A stretch of DNA of 64,000 nt from Hofstenia miamia (GCA_004352715.1 SCFE01000032.1:309215-373214); one strand, 5' to 3'; shown: positions 27,601 through 36,060, counted from the stretch's first letter. Numbers and translations: made by a program. Notes: generated by a model not told the origin, from the letters alone.

Positions 27601-28820
27601 TCTCTAGATGCTCGACACACTAAATTTTTCTTTTTCTTTCTAAACTTCTAATTAGTGAAACTAAATTGTTGCATGTTACTATCTTATCTAAATTTCAGAT
27701 TTGTTTTTTGTGAATTGGCGCACCACTGTATTCCAGTTTGTATAGGGTGGATTTAATTTACGTTCATCTATTATAGAAACAATCACCAGATATTATTATA
27801 GCTTCAACTTTTAATTAAGGTTTCACTTTCACAGTATGTCCCTAAATTTTTTTACAAACTTGCTCATGATTAGTTGACATACCTTCTATTATTTTTGTCT
27901 TGTCCCAGGGCATTCTTGTGAACGATATATGAAATGTATGTAGTTTTTACATGGATCTGCATAGAAGCCTGTTTAGGATTCGCTAGGGGTGAGTATTGTG
28001 CATGAGTGTTGAAACTGTGAAGGCTTTCTGGATCTTACGTTTCATTTTTCAGACTAGTTTAACAAATGACTGCTTTACTATCGTTTAGAAAGTTAACCAT
28101 TTCTGACAAGTGTTTATAACAGTTGACTGTTTAGATTGGTTTGCATGTTAGTTGTATCAAATGTTAGAATTCACATACTCATTGATATTTGAAACACTAA
28201 TGTAGCCAAAGACTTGCGTGAGCACTATTGTTAAAATATTCAACCCTCAATATTCAAAAAAGTTTTCAATATGCATCAACATTTTATTTAATACCGTATA
28301 TCTTTACTATTTATTGAGAAATCCTTTATGCAACCAAAAATTTAATAAAATTCAACTGCTCATAAATCGAATTTTGTTTGCAAAGTTTTACAACTAATTT
28401 TTTTCCAACGTCAGCAATGGAAAATGTCACTGTGGATTTTTAAATGAGTAGTCACTTCTAATTTGAAACATTTTAAAATTTTAGTATAATTTTAAGATTG
28501 TTTGTTCTGTTTATAGTTTATAAAGTTTCTACATGAAAGTGACAGAACTAATTCCTTGGCTACGTTACTGTTTAATGATATCATCGAGGGAAGTGTATTT
28601 TTAAAATTTATATAAAAGGCATTATTGGAATTGTAGCCATCATTTTAAAACAATAAATGTGCATGCTTCATTTTTGCGGAATGCCTTCACATATGTGATC
28701 TTTTAGCTTTGTGCTGAATTGCGAACTGCAGAAGTGGCTTATTCCGAATTGAAGGACTATCTTAGTAGATTACTTGTGATTATAATGGAAAACAAACCAG
28801 AGCTTCTGGAATTGAAATAG
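2438..28820 (+). CDS. RAB11FIP3/4-like: Rab11 family-interacting protein 3/4 homologue (arfophilin/Nuf type), 19 exons
   Basis: Class II FIPs link Rab11 (and Arf) GTPases on recycling endosomes to motors and to membrane delivery in cytokinesis. Exons I can join by phase: 2438-2593, 3572-3654, 5753-5786, 6498-6585, 9116-9198, 9920-10042, 10110-10243, 10383-10472, 10704-10775, 15808-15858, 16281-16392, 19086-19121, 20036-20139, 23153-23293, 23336-23417, 23669-23806, 24057-24188, 24447-24704, 28707-28820 (TAG). They sum to 2031 nt, 676 codons plus stop. The first and fourth exons encode an EF-hand-like pair (FDMIDQKKQGFIRLEDF; LLDPHSIGSINFENF), the middle is Ser/acidic-rich, exons from 20036 on are coiled coil, and the C-terminus is MENKPELLELK, the FIP Rab-binding motif. 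Length fits the family (about 640-760 aa). The start may be the ATG at 2456 or lie in an upstream exon. The 34-nt exon and some linker exons are the least certain. The exon at 3572 has a second copy at 4421, probably an assembly artefact. Confidence 0.88.
3330..4660. repeat. Exact ~480-bp duplication around two single-N joins (likely assembly artefact)
   Basis: Positions 3330-3810 recur at 4180-4660 (offset 850) with no difference seen. Each copy abuts a single N (3811 and 4179). The copy includes FIP exon 3572-3654, which is therefore present twice. The pattern is that of a wrongly filled or unmerged contig overlap, not a biological tandem duplication. Confidence 0.8.
3812..4178 (-). mobile_element. 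LTR-retrotransposon polyprotein-like fragment (between Ns)
   Basis: The segment between two Ns reads open on the minus strand for about 120 codons. It contains GRIPILNATNQNVNL, resembling the stretch in Ty3/gypsy-type polyproteins where a basic residue precedes a V/I-P-I/V-x-(L/N)-N-x-(T/S) motif upstream of the RT. No RT or LTR is seen. It has no FIP character and may have been placed here by gap filling. Confidence 0.35.
6881..6948. repeat. (AT)n microsatellite inside a 15-bp perfect inverted repeat
   Basis: ATAAACTGGCAAATA (6881-6895) and its exact reverse complement (6934-6948) bracket an (AT)n run. The whole 68-bp block can fold as one long hairpin. It lies about 30 bp left of the Tc1 element, in a FIP intron. 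Confidence 0.85.
7642..7970. repeat. 154-bp duplication flanking a 21-N gap (assembly overlap)
   Basis: 7642-7795 is repeated at 7817-7970, immediately either side of the N run 7796-7816. It lies inside the Tc1 transposase remnant and repeats the GGGSVMLWG region. Best read as an unmerged overlap. Confidence 0.8.
8198..8421. mobile_element. Palindromic MITE, Harbinger-like, nested in the Tc1 element
   Basis: GGCCACGGTTAGACTAGTGA at the left end is matched by its reverse complement at the right end. Complementarity continues almost to the centre (arms of roughly 100 bp each), so the 224-bp element is one near-perfect foldback. It is flanked by TAA on the left and TAG on the right, consistent with the 3-bp TWA target of PIF/Harbinger elements after one mutation. 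It interrupts the N-terminal coding part of the Tc1 transposase, so it inserted later. Confidence 0.8.
10874..11290. repeat. 36-bp repeat flanking a filler segment between two Ns
   Basis: 10874-10909 and 11255-11290 are identical; each abuts a single N (10910, 11254), and about 340 bp of unrelated AT-rich sequence sits between. Same signature as the other suspect joins. It is intronic. Confidence 0.7.
11724..12262. mobile_element. 539-bp MITE with ~40-bp terminal inverted repeats and TCTTA duplication
   Basis: The left end begins CCAAGGCTTACTATAATAAC and continues to CTGGCGATTTGCAGTA; the right end is its imperfect reverse complement over about 40 bp. TCTTA occurs directly outside both ends (11719-11723 and 12263-12267), a perfect 5-bp direct repeat. 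No coding capacity. The superfamily is not obvious to me. Confidence 0.75.
13645..13678. repeat. Short hairpin: 11-bp perfect inverted repeat, 12-nt loop
   Basis: GTCTTTTGGAC (13645-13655) and GTCCAAAAGAC (13668-13678). It lies in the long FIP intron. The AACGACGT-T-TTTTGGA context recurs near 47070. Confidence 0.6.
14417..14613. mobile_element. ~197-bp MITE, mariner-like ends
   Basis: ACAGAGTGGTTCTGAGGTAG at the left and the imperfect reverse complement (...CTGAACCACTCTGT) at the right, about 28-30 bp of terminal inverted repeat. TA precedes the left end and TTA follows the right, consistent with a TA target. Interior is AT-rich and non-coding. Confidence 0.7.
16031..16079 (+). other. Possible alternative terminal exon of the FIP gene
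   Basis: A strong acceptor (CTTCTTTTCAG) precedes 16 codons that are in phase with donor 15858 and end in TAG. Used as an internal exon it would break the phase to 16281. It could give a truncated isoform without the coiled coil, or be a decoy acceptor. Confidence 0.2.
16438..16476. repeat. (AT)n microsatellite
   Basis: Uninterrupted AT dinucleotide run followed by ACATATATGTAT, just after FIP exon 16281-16392. Confidence 0.9.
17610..17945. repeat. Dispersed retroposon-like tail (CCCGGGCTTCGCTCGGG type)
   Basis: CTAGCTGTTTGACCCGGGCT begins a segment that ends in an AAACACACACATTTTCCCC-TTTATATGATAGAT tail. This GC-rich 'cgggcttcgctcggg' block plus a distal 'cacacattt...tttata' tail is a common layout of 3' ends of non-LTR or SINE-like repeats in invertebrates. 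Recognised by layout only; no coding sequence. Confidence 0.4.
18485..18638. repeat. (AT)n microsatellite with internal gap
   Basis: TA repeats at 18489-18504 and 18609-18638 flank 104 N (18505-18608). The true tract length is unknown. The open frame across it is meaningless. Confidence 0.9.
20036..24704 (+). CDS. Coiled-coil exons of the FIP gene
   Basis: Six exons (20036-20139, 23153-23293, 23336-23417, 23669-23806, 24057-24188, 24447-24704) encode a charged, Leu-heptad-rich segment (for example TLESQIENIQ, LDEQLNELRAKHERKIEKM, ELKKEVARLSEEKEF), as expected for the dimerising coiled coil of class II FIPs. All have canonical AG/GT borders and compatible phases. The intron between 23293 and 23336 is only 42 nt. 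The last exon departs from coiled-coil character and includes CGNCGG and SRTLSGYS segments. Confidence 0.85.
20700..21725. repeat. Dispersed repeat shared with 43240-43700, nested in the hAT-like element
   Basis: Shares ordered blocks with 43240-43700: GGATCCATATCCAC-A-GA, a C-CGCGAGCATTT/C-CGCGCATTT block, TACATGATGTTTTA-like text, 'taacc/gtagccctg' at the right end and several 'gatccatat' boxes. No protein is recognised. It is longer here than the 43-kb copy. Confidence 0.55.
22737..22767. repeat. (AAAT)n/(AT)n microsatellite
   Basis: Repeated AAAT units followed by an AT run at the right end of the hAT-like element. Confidence 0.85.
23468..23553. repeat. Perfect 43-bp tandem duplication in a FIP intron
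   Basis: 23468-23510 is repeated exactly at 23511-23553, in the 251-nt intron between exons 23336-23417 and 23669-23806. Confidence 0.9.
25790..26850 (-). mobile_element. Degenerate LINE reverse transcriptase fragment (CR1/jockey type)
   Basis: The minus strand, over several frames, shows RT landmarks in order: an EFRKSFDKVLHGLLTSKLR segment (about 26270-26350) corresponding to the D-x-x-K/R-A/S-FD-x-V-x-H motif, SRVQKVLYNRPVPS (about 26210-26260), and ADDNKMDQLL (about 26065-26095), the catalytic -ADD- box. Frameshifts and stops abound. It lies in the FIP intron between 24704 and 28707. The left part (25802-25985) is repeated after an N at 25986 with a few mismatches. Confidence 0.65.
25802..26170. 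repeat. 184-bp near-identical duplication at a single N (probable haplotype overlap)
   Basis: 25802-25985 recurs at 25987-26170 with several base differences (for example GCTGACG versus GCTGGCG). The differences suggest two alleles placed end to end rather than sequencing error. Confidence 0.75.
27126..27175. repeat. Perfect 32-bp palindrome between 9-bp direct repeats
   Basis: ATTTTATAT (27126-27134), then CATGGACTCCTAAATG joined to its exact reverse complement (27135-27166) with no spacer, then ATTTTATAT again (27167-27175). It looks like a tiny foldback insertion with target duplication, or a replication template-switch product. In a FIP intron. Confidence 0.9.
28707..28820 (+). CDS. Terminal exon with Rab11-binding domain
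   Basis: Acceptor ATCTTTTAG then an in-phase 37-codon reading frame ending in TAG. It encodes an amphipathic helix followed by YLSRLLVIIMENKPELLEL, which matches the short Rab-binding domain that defines FIP proteins (hydrophobic face, conserved acidic-N-x-P-E/L-E/L core). In the family this segment forms the parallel helical dimer that binds two Rab11 molecules. The preceding intron is about 4 kb and holds LINE debris and a palindrome. Confidence 0.88.
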   Translation, partial: LCAELRTAEVAYSELKDYLSRLLVIIMENKPELLELK

Positions 28821-29235
28821 ATGCCTTTCTCTGTAAAACATATGGTGCTATTTGTTTGTAGATTTTGTATCGTCGCCAAAACGTTTTTTAACCATACAAT
28901 GTCCAATTCCTCCCGATTTTTATTGCAATTTTGAATTCAATTATGTAGTTATATTTCAATTTTGAAGTAAATTAGTGTAAATACATTATTTTGTAAAATT
29001 ACGATGATATGTTTTAGATTTATATATTTATTTAATATAATATAAAATATTTTAAAGTTACTTTTAAAGTTTTTATCTTATAATTTGTTTGATAGAAAGC
29101 GGTTTAAAGCATCTCCAAATCCAGATATTTCGGTGTTTTCTAGAGTCAGATATATAACGTTTGCTTACTACTGTCTATCTTTTGTAGATAGTAGCATAGT
29201 TGTTGAAAAAAGTGTAGAAAAAATTTCTGTTTGGC

Positions 29236-29241
29236 AATAAA
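29236..29241 (+). promoter_or_regulatory. Candidate poly(A) signal AATAAA for the FIP gene
   Basis: First clear AATAAA found 3' of the FIP stop codon at 28820, about 415 nt downstream. In AT-rich sequence this can occur by chance. Confidence 0.25.
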
Positions 29242-29370
29242 ATGATATCAACTTGATTTTACACTACTAGTTAAAAACAATCCTTTTGCCAAATACAATA
29301 AATTTGTCATTTATTTAGCAAATGAAAAGGGACAAATGTTACCAAAATCGAGTACATCACAACGTAAATT

Positions 29371-29607
29371 ATGCAAAACGATCTTTCAGCAGCGACTAGA
29401 GGTATCTGGAAAAATCAAATAGATAATTTGGATTACACTTTATTTTGTAAAAATTCAATAGAAAAAATTAAACAAAACGAAAGAATGGTACAACCTGATG
29501 AAAAAATTTATTTATGTTATAGTGACGAATATTACAAAATGATAGTCACATGTGCTCTTAGAGGTTCCCTTGCAAGGAAAGTAAAACAACATACTAAAAA
29601 GCTATAA
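29371..29607 (+). CDS. Unrecognised 78-codon ORF
   Basis: ATG to TAA, Lys/Asn-rich, with a plausible soluble composition (SDEYYKMIVTCALRGSLARK). No domain recognised, no intron signals checked beyond it, and it lies between the FIP 3' end and LINE/Polinton debris. It may be a fragment of a mobile-element protein or chance. Confidence 0.2.
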   Translation: MQNDLSAATRGIWKNQIDNLDYTLFCKNSIEKIKQNERMVQPDEKIYLCYSDEYYKMIVTCALRGSLARKVKQHTKKL

Positions 29608-29949
29608 TCAAATTTATAAACAATATGTAAGAATAACATGAATGATAACAGAAACGTCGATAATACGCCGAAACTTGAAAATGAAACTGAGAACAAAGGT
29701 CAGTTACATACACTTTTCGAGTCAATTACCGACTTGGTGTTGTAGCAACTAATCAACGAGCAATATATATAATCCTGTTTCACCCAGAGTAACAAGGCTA
29801 CAATTTTGATTTACACTAATATCAATATCTTTACTAGTGAACTTTGAAATCAGTCGCAAAACTTGATCTCATAAAATTTGAATTTTCAAAATTTATCATT
29901 TCGGAGGAATTTCATGATGTAGTTAATTTCATATTTTTATTTTGATTCT

Positions 29950-30293
29950 TAATATTTAATTGTAATTGTAATTGGATTTAGAGTAATTTGATACTGATTT
30001 TTGATATCACTTTTTAAATTGCTTTATAATATTGCTAAAAATGTATGTAACCATATGCAGAGATTTCAAAGACCTTAAATGTACCAAAAATAAAATCTCA
30101 TAAAGGTAGTTCTGAAATACCTAATTGGGGTGTTAGTGAATTTGTTTTCCCAAATTTTTGGCCATGGAGTTCTTAGACCATCTGTACTTTTGCGTTTCAA
30201 TAGTCCAGTACATCCAGTAAGATCATAAATTAATCTACATCGAAAGTCAAATAGGCTTAGGTTTTCGATAGTTAATTCCTTGTAAATAATGAG
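29950..30293 (-). mobile_element. 3' end of the CR1-like LINE, separated by the Polinton insertion
   Basis: The minus strand reads LIIYKELTIENLSLFDFRCR and RLIYDLTGCT, resembling the conserved C-terminal segment after the LINE RT thumb ('L-G-L-x-S-L-x-x-R-R-x-x-x-D-L'). Repeated AATTAC units near 29955-29980 could be the LINE 3' tail. The rest of this LINE lies beyond the Polinton at 37510-40560, same strand. Coordinates are approximate. Confidence 0.5.
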
Positions 30294-30384
30294 AGTAGTG
30301 AGATTAAGGGAGAGGAGGTTCCACAAACTGACATTTTGACCTCTGCGATATTGATGAGTGTTAATTAGTGAGTCATTCTACTTG

Positions 30385-31384
30385 NNNNNNNNNNNNNNNN
30401 NNNNNNNNNNNNNNNNNNNNNNNNNNNNNNNNNNNNNNNNNNNNNNNNNNNNNNNNNNNNNNNNNNNNNNNNNNNNNNNNNNNNNNNNNNNNNNNNNNNN
30501 NNNNNNNNNNNNNNNNNNNNNNNNNNNNNNNNNNNNNNNNNNNNNNNNNNNNNNNNNNNNNNNNNNNNNNNNNNNNNNNNNNNNNNNNNNNNNNNNNNNN
30601 NNNNNNNNNNNNNNNNNNNNNNNNNNNNNNNNNNNNNNNNNNNNNNNNNNNNNNNNNNNNNNNNNNNNNNNNNNNNNNNNNNNNNNNNNNNNNNNNNNNN
30701 NNNNNNNNNNNNNNNNNNNNNNNNNNNNNNNNNNNNNNNNNNNNNNNNNNNNNNNNNNNNNNNNNNNNNNNNNNNNNNNNNNNNNNNNNNNNNNNNNNNN
30801 NNNNNNNNNNNNNNNNNNNNNNNNNNNNNNNNNNNNNNNNNNNNNNNNNNNNNNNNNNNNNNNNNNNNNNNNNNNNNNNNNNNNNNNNNNNNNNNNNNNN
30901 NNNNNNNNNNNNNNNNNNNNNNNNNNNNNNNNNNNNNNNNNNNNNNNNNNNNNNNNNNNNNNNNNNNNNNNNNNNNNNNNNNNNNNNNNNNNNNNNNNNN
31001 NNNNNNNNNNNNNNNNNNNNNNNNNNNNNNNNNNNNNNNNNNNNNNNNNNNNNNNNNNNNNNNNNNNNNNNNNNNNNNNNNNNNNNNNNNNNNNNNNNNN
31101 NNNNNNNNNNNNNNNNNNNNNNNNNNNNNNNNNNNNNNNNNNNNNNNNNNNNNNNNNNNNNNNNNNNNNNNNNNNNNNNNNNNNNNNNNNNNNNNNNNNN
31201 NNNNNNNNNNNNNNNNNNNNNNNNNNNNNNNNNNNNNNNNNNNNNNNNNNNNNNNNNNNNNNNNNNNNNNNNNNNNNNNNNNNNNNNNNNNNNNNNNNNN
31301 NNNNNNNNNNNNNNNNNNNNNNNNNNNNNNNNNNNNNNNNNNNNNNNNNNNNNNNNNNNNNNNNNNNNNNNNNNNNNNNNNNNN
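30385..31384. other. Assembly gap (1000 N)
   Basis: Exactly 1000 N, an arbitrary gap size, inside the left terminal repeat region of the Polinton. Confidence 0.99.
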
Positions 31385-31985
31385 AAATTACTCATACCAA
31401 AAAGTGGGCCCCAACATGTAAATCAATTAAAGCATTACTAATTGAAAATCCATTAGTAGATGCACTTAAAAATATGTGACGTCACTAAAAACCCATTAGC
31501 GGAAATGTCAAAACATTTGTCAAGTAGAATGACTCATTAATTAACATTTGCAAACACTCCCTCAATATCGCAGAGGTCAAGGTCATTTTGTGTAACAGGG
31601 CCTCGTCTTCCTACACTACTACTAATGGATTTTCAGTGACTTCAGATATTTTTAAGTGTATCTACTAATGGATTTCAATTAGCGATGCTTTTAATTGATT
31701 TTTCATTATTCATGTTAGGGCCACTTTTCGCTATGACTAATTTCACTTTGTTAATATCACAATTGTTTGCATTACATCACGTTAACTTATACCGTATTAT
31801 AACAACCCCTTTCAGGATATGTACACATAATATTACAAACTAATTTTCCATAATTTCGAGAAGCTTACATGTATAATTTGGGAAAACTTTCAAAATCGCA
31901 TTTGTCAAAATTCATTGTAACACGTTTATCATATCACGGTTTTTTCAATCAATAATTAATTTTCATAATAAATACGCATGGAATT
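31385..31985. repeat. Head-to-head junction of two Polinton terminal repeats
   Basis: 31385-31590 matches the right-end orientation of the terminal repeat (same order as 37290-37490: GGGCCC-AACATGTAA, CATTAGTAGA, GACGTCACT, ATATCGCAGAGGTCA). 31600-31985 is the reverse complement of 37065-37400 (CATTAGTAGAT inverted, AACCCCTTTC, AAGCTTACATGTA, CACGGTTTTTTCAATCAATA). So a right-type end meets a left-type end around 31590-31620, inside the outer left end at 30294. Confidence 0.7.
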
Positions 31986-32112
31986 ACAATGTTTAACTCG
32001 CTTTCAGGAATTTTTTTCAAAATGACTTCACATTGTTTTCAAAAATATACAATTTCATTTATGTAAACAATATTCTCGTTTCTAAGCAAACAAATTATTT
32101 TAAAACTATTTC

Positions 32113-33048
32113 NNNNNNNNNNNNNNNNNNNNNNNNNNNNNNNNNNNNNNNNNNNNNNNNNNNNNNNNNNNNNNNNNNNNNNNNNNNNNNNNNNNNNNNN
32201 NNNNNNNNNNNNNNNNNNNNNNNNNNNNNNNNNNNNNNNNNNNNNNNNNNNNNNNNNNNNNNNNNNNNNNNNNNNNNNNNNNNNNNNNNNNNNNNNNNNN
32301 NNNNNNNNNNNNNNNNNNNNNNNNNNNNNNNNNNNNNNNNNNNNNNNNNNNNNNNNNNNNNNNNNNNNNNNNNNNNNNNNNNNNNNNNNNNNNNNNNNNN
32401 NNNNNNNNNNNNNNNNNNNNNNNNNNNNNNNNNNNNNNNNNNNNNNNNNNNNNNNNNNNNNNNNNNNNNNNNNNNNNNNNNNNNNNNNNNNNNNNNNNNN
32501 NNNNNNNNNNNNNNNNNNNNNNNNNNNNNNNNNNNNNNNNNNNNNNNNNNNNNNNNNNNNNNNNNNNNNNNNNNNNNNNNNNNNNNNNNNNNNNNNNNNN
32601 NNNNNNNNNNNNNNNNNNNNNNNNNNNNNNNNNNNNNNNNNNNNNNNNNNNNNNNNNNNNNNNNNNNNNNNNNNNNNNNNNNNNNNNNNNNNNNNNNNNN
32701 NNNNNNNNNNNNNNNNNNNNNNNNNNNNNNNNNNNNNNNNNNNNNNNNNNNNNNNNNNNNNNNNNNNNNNNNNNNNNNNNNNNNNNNNNNNNNNNNNNNN
32801 NNNNNNNNNNNNNNNNNNNNNNNNNNNNNNNNNNNNNNNNNNNNNNNNNNNNNNNNNNNNNNNNNNNNNNNNNNNNNNNNNNNNNNNNNNNNNNNNNNNN
32901 NNNNNNNNNNNNNNNNNNNNNNNNNNNNNNNNNNNNNNNNNNNNNNNNNNNNNNNNNNNNNNNNNNNNNNNNNNNNNNNNNNNNNNNNNNNNNNNNNNNN
33001 NNNNNNNNNNNNNNNNNNNNNNNNNNNNNNNNNNNNNNNNNNNNNNNN
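32113..33048. other. Assembly gap (936 N)
   Basis: Run of N within the Polinton. The non-round length suggests an estimate from read pairs. Confidence 0.99.
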
Positions 33049-33490
33049 GGTGATGTGAGACTGTCTGTTCTGAGGAGCAGACGGCGACGTCTATGCCCAG
33101 AGCCGTAGAGTGCGTCTACGAGGGCAGTTATACAGAGGATTTTCCTCTGTCTCTGGCCTCTAGATAGGCCCAGGCCAGCATTTGCTGAGCCTTACCTATG
33201 AGGGAGCTTTGCTTCGTCATGGGTTCCATAACAGGCAGACGCAAGTGCTCACGAGTTACCTCAGTTAGTAGCCTTGGTTGGTGAAAGCTGTAGAGAGGCG
33301 CAACCCTCTCATGAAGCTCGGCCTTCGGCTTCACTCTCTGCTGATCAGACTCAACACAGATCAGCACTCTGCGTGCCAGGGGTCGCCAGAGGTCAAGCAT
33401 GATACAAGATCCGGCCCTAGTGGGTACACTTCCAGGGGAAGAGTCACGGACTTGATCTGTTGACACGGACTCTTCAGTCTGTTGACTGGT
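33049..33490. repeat. GC-rich segment of foreign composition inside the Polinton
   Basis: Base composition rises to roughly half G+C against about 30% around it. The minus strand is open for 162 codons (33128-33616) but mixes this block with flanking AT-rich DNA. No protein family recognised. The abrupt composition change and its start at a gap edge suggest a separate repeat inserted in, or misplaced within, the Polinton. Confidence 0.5.
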
Positions 33491-33939
33491 AGAGTAACCC
33501 CAACCACAAAGTTGAATATATAGGATAAAATATTGAAAAAGTAGCTTACCCATCTGATATAAGGTTGGAGACATTACCCAACTCGCTTGCATCAGTGTTA
33601 GACTAACATTCACCATACACTGTATTTCAATCTCTGACTCATGTCAAACCAATTTCCGTTCCCCATTCGTACATGGAGTCTTTCTCATTCCTTTGACGTC
33701 GTAAGTTGATTAAACTACAATTCCCACTGATCAAGTATTTATAAAATGCGAGGGTCGCGCACACTAAAATGAGGTGGGAATTACTGGGTAACAATTCCTT
33801 CTTACTAATGTATTTGAGAAAAAATACAATACTAGAACGAATAATAAAAGAATTAATTTAATATACAACACTTAGAAAGAATGTGAATTATTTAAAAACC
33901 ATGTTTTTGGCTTTTTTTAAAAAACATCTGAGTTAAATG

Positions 33940-34175
33940 CAAACTTTTTACTATTCTCATTATAAAGAAGGCGTACCAACGTTTAATATTGTTCCTCCAT
34001 AAAGCAATCACGCGCTTTCAATTTTCAAACATGCCCTTGCATGCGTTGCATATTAATATACATGTGTATATAAGTTAATGTAAACTTTTTGCTATACTCA
34101 TTATAAAGAAGACATGTCCACATTCAATGTTGTTCCCTCGCGAAGCAATCAAACGTTTTTAATTTTCAGTGGTCC
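33940..34175 (+). repeat. Partial duplication of the ATPase 5' region
   Basis: 33943-34030 and 34083-34172 align with scattered differences (AAACTTTTT-CTAT-CTCAT, TATAAAGAAG, AATCA-ACG-TTT-AATTTTCA). The first copy lacks a usable ATG frame; the second holds the ATPase start at 34114. Confidence 0.7.
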
Positions 34176-34983
34176 GTCAAATTCTGGAAAAACAAGTCTA
34201 CTTGGTAAATTAATTGACAAAGATTATTTTGATAGATATTCAAAGGCAATCGTCTTTTTTCGTCACTTTCAAAGTAATGTATATAATAAATTTAAGGTGA
34301 AAATGAAGCATGTGGATTTTTTCAAGGAATTTTCGGAGAGTTTGCTAGCTGAAAACAGCGTTCAAAATTCGTTAATAATATTTGATGATATGAGNGGTAA
34401 ATTAATTGACAAAGATTATTTTGATAGATATTCAAAGGCAATCGTCTTTTTTCGTCACTTTCAAAGTAATGTATATAATAAATTTAAGGTGAAAATGAAG
34501 CATGTGGATTTTTTCAAGGAATTTTCGGAGAGTTTGCTAGCTGAAAACAGCGTTCAAAATTCGTTAATAATATTTGATGATATGAGTGAAACTCTCCTTC
34601 AATCAGAGGCATTTGCTAACCTCATTATCGCTGGAAGACATCTAAATTGTGGCATTGTATTAATTACCCATTCAGTTTTTTCAAAAGGACATTACTCAAG
34701 TCTAATTCAGAAAAATGCTTCTGGAATATTTTTTGTTTAATTCAGTGCGTGACAGAGCGCAGATTAGAATTTTTGGAACCCAGATGGGAATTATGCGTGA
34801 ATTGATGGCTGCATATAAAAAGGCCATTAGCAAACCATATGGTTATTTGTTTATAAACTTCGCTCAGAACATTCCAAATGAATTACGTCTTTCAACAAAT
34901 CTTGATGGTAGACAAATTTTCTATGGAACTGATTCAAGAATGCATCATTTACAAATTCCTAATGGGATGCTCGAAAAATTCTA
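34114..34983 (+). pseudogene. Polinton packaging ATPase, broken
   Basis: FtsK/A32-type P-loop ATPase thought to pump element DNA into capsids. Walker A is GPSNSGKT near codon 20, Walker B is LIIFDDM, followed by a THS sensor-like motif and downstream NSVRDRAQIRIFGTQ. Two defects are seen. First, 34204-34394 is repeated at 34396-34586 around a single N, probably an assembly overlap. Second, the frame stops at 34740 and the remaining protein continues in the +1 frame (34715-34983), a real-looking frameshift near 34735. With the overlap removed the length is about that of Polinton ATPases (220-240 aa). Confidence 0.82.
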
Positions 34984-35060
34984 AGATTCAACTCCTAGGA
35001 GATGATCAAACTTTAAATTTAGTACGTGGGATTGTTTTTACATTCAACAAGGAATTATAC

Positions 35061-36060
35061 NNNNNNNNNNNNNNNNNNNNNNNNNNNNNNNNNNNNNNNN
35101 NNNNNNNNNNNNNNNNNNNNNNNNNNNNNNNNNNNNNNNNNNNNNNNNNNNNNNNNNNNNNNNNNNNNNNNNNNNNNNNNNNNNNNNNNNNNNNNNNNNN
35201 NNNNNNNNNNNNNNNNNNNNNNNNNNNNNNNNNNNNNNNNNNNNNNNNNNNNNNNNNNNNNNNNNNNNNNNNNNNNNNNNNNNNNNNNNNNNNNNNNNNN
35301 NNNNNNNNNNNNNNNNNNNNNNNNNNNNNNNNNNNNNNNNNNNNNNNNNNNNNNNNNNNNNNNNNNNNNNNNNNNNNNNNNNNNNNNNNNNNNNNNNNNN
35401 NNNNNNNNNNNNNNNNNNNNNNNNNNNNNNNNNNNNNNNNNNNNNNNNNNNNNNNNNNNNNNNNNNNNNNNNNNNNNNNNNNNNNNNNNNNNNNNNNNNN
35501 NNNNNNNNNNNNNNNNNNNNNNNNNNNNNNNNNNNNNNNNNNNNNNNNNNNNNNNNNNNNNNNNNNNNNNNNNNNNNNNNNNNNNNNNNNNNNNNNNNNN
35601 NNNNNNNNNNNNNNNNNNNNNNNNNNNNNNNNNNNNNNNNNNNNNNNNNNNNNNNNNNNNNNNNNNNNNNNNNNNNNNNNNNNNNNNNNNNNNNNNNNNN
35701 NNNNNNNNNNNNNNNNNNNNNNNNNNNNNNNNNNNNNNNNNNNNNNNNNNNNNNNNNNNNNNNNNNNNNNNNNNNNNNNNNNNNNNNNNNNNNNNNNNNN
35801 NNNNNNNNNNNNNNNNNNNNNNNNNNNNNNNNNNNNNNNNNNNNNNNNNNNNNNNNNNNNNNNNNNNNNNNNNNNNNNNNNNNNNNNNNNNNNNNNNNNN
35901 NNNNNNNNNNNNNNNNNNNNNNNNNNNNNNNNNNNNNNNNNNNNNNNNNNNNNNNNNNNNNNNNNNNNNNNNNNNNNNNNNNNNNNNNNNNNNNNNNNNN
36001 NNNNNNNNNNNNNNNNNNNNNNNNNNNNNNNNNNNNNNNNNNNNNNNNNNNNNNNNNNNN
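35061..36060. other. Assembly gap (1000 N)
   Basis: Exactly 1000 N between the ATPase and the integrase fragment. It may hide the missing Polinton genes and the integrase N-terminus. Confidence 0.99.

Noticed and set aside
30358-31479. Long open frames of 340-373 codons on both strands
   Set aside because: They consist almost wholly of N. The same holds for 32033-33058, 34878-36467 (N-terminal part) and 35026-36126.
34114-34740. Apparent internal repeat in the ATPase protein
   Set aside because: The repeated 191 bp are identical and separated by one N; assembly overlap.
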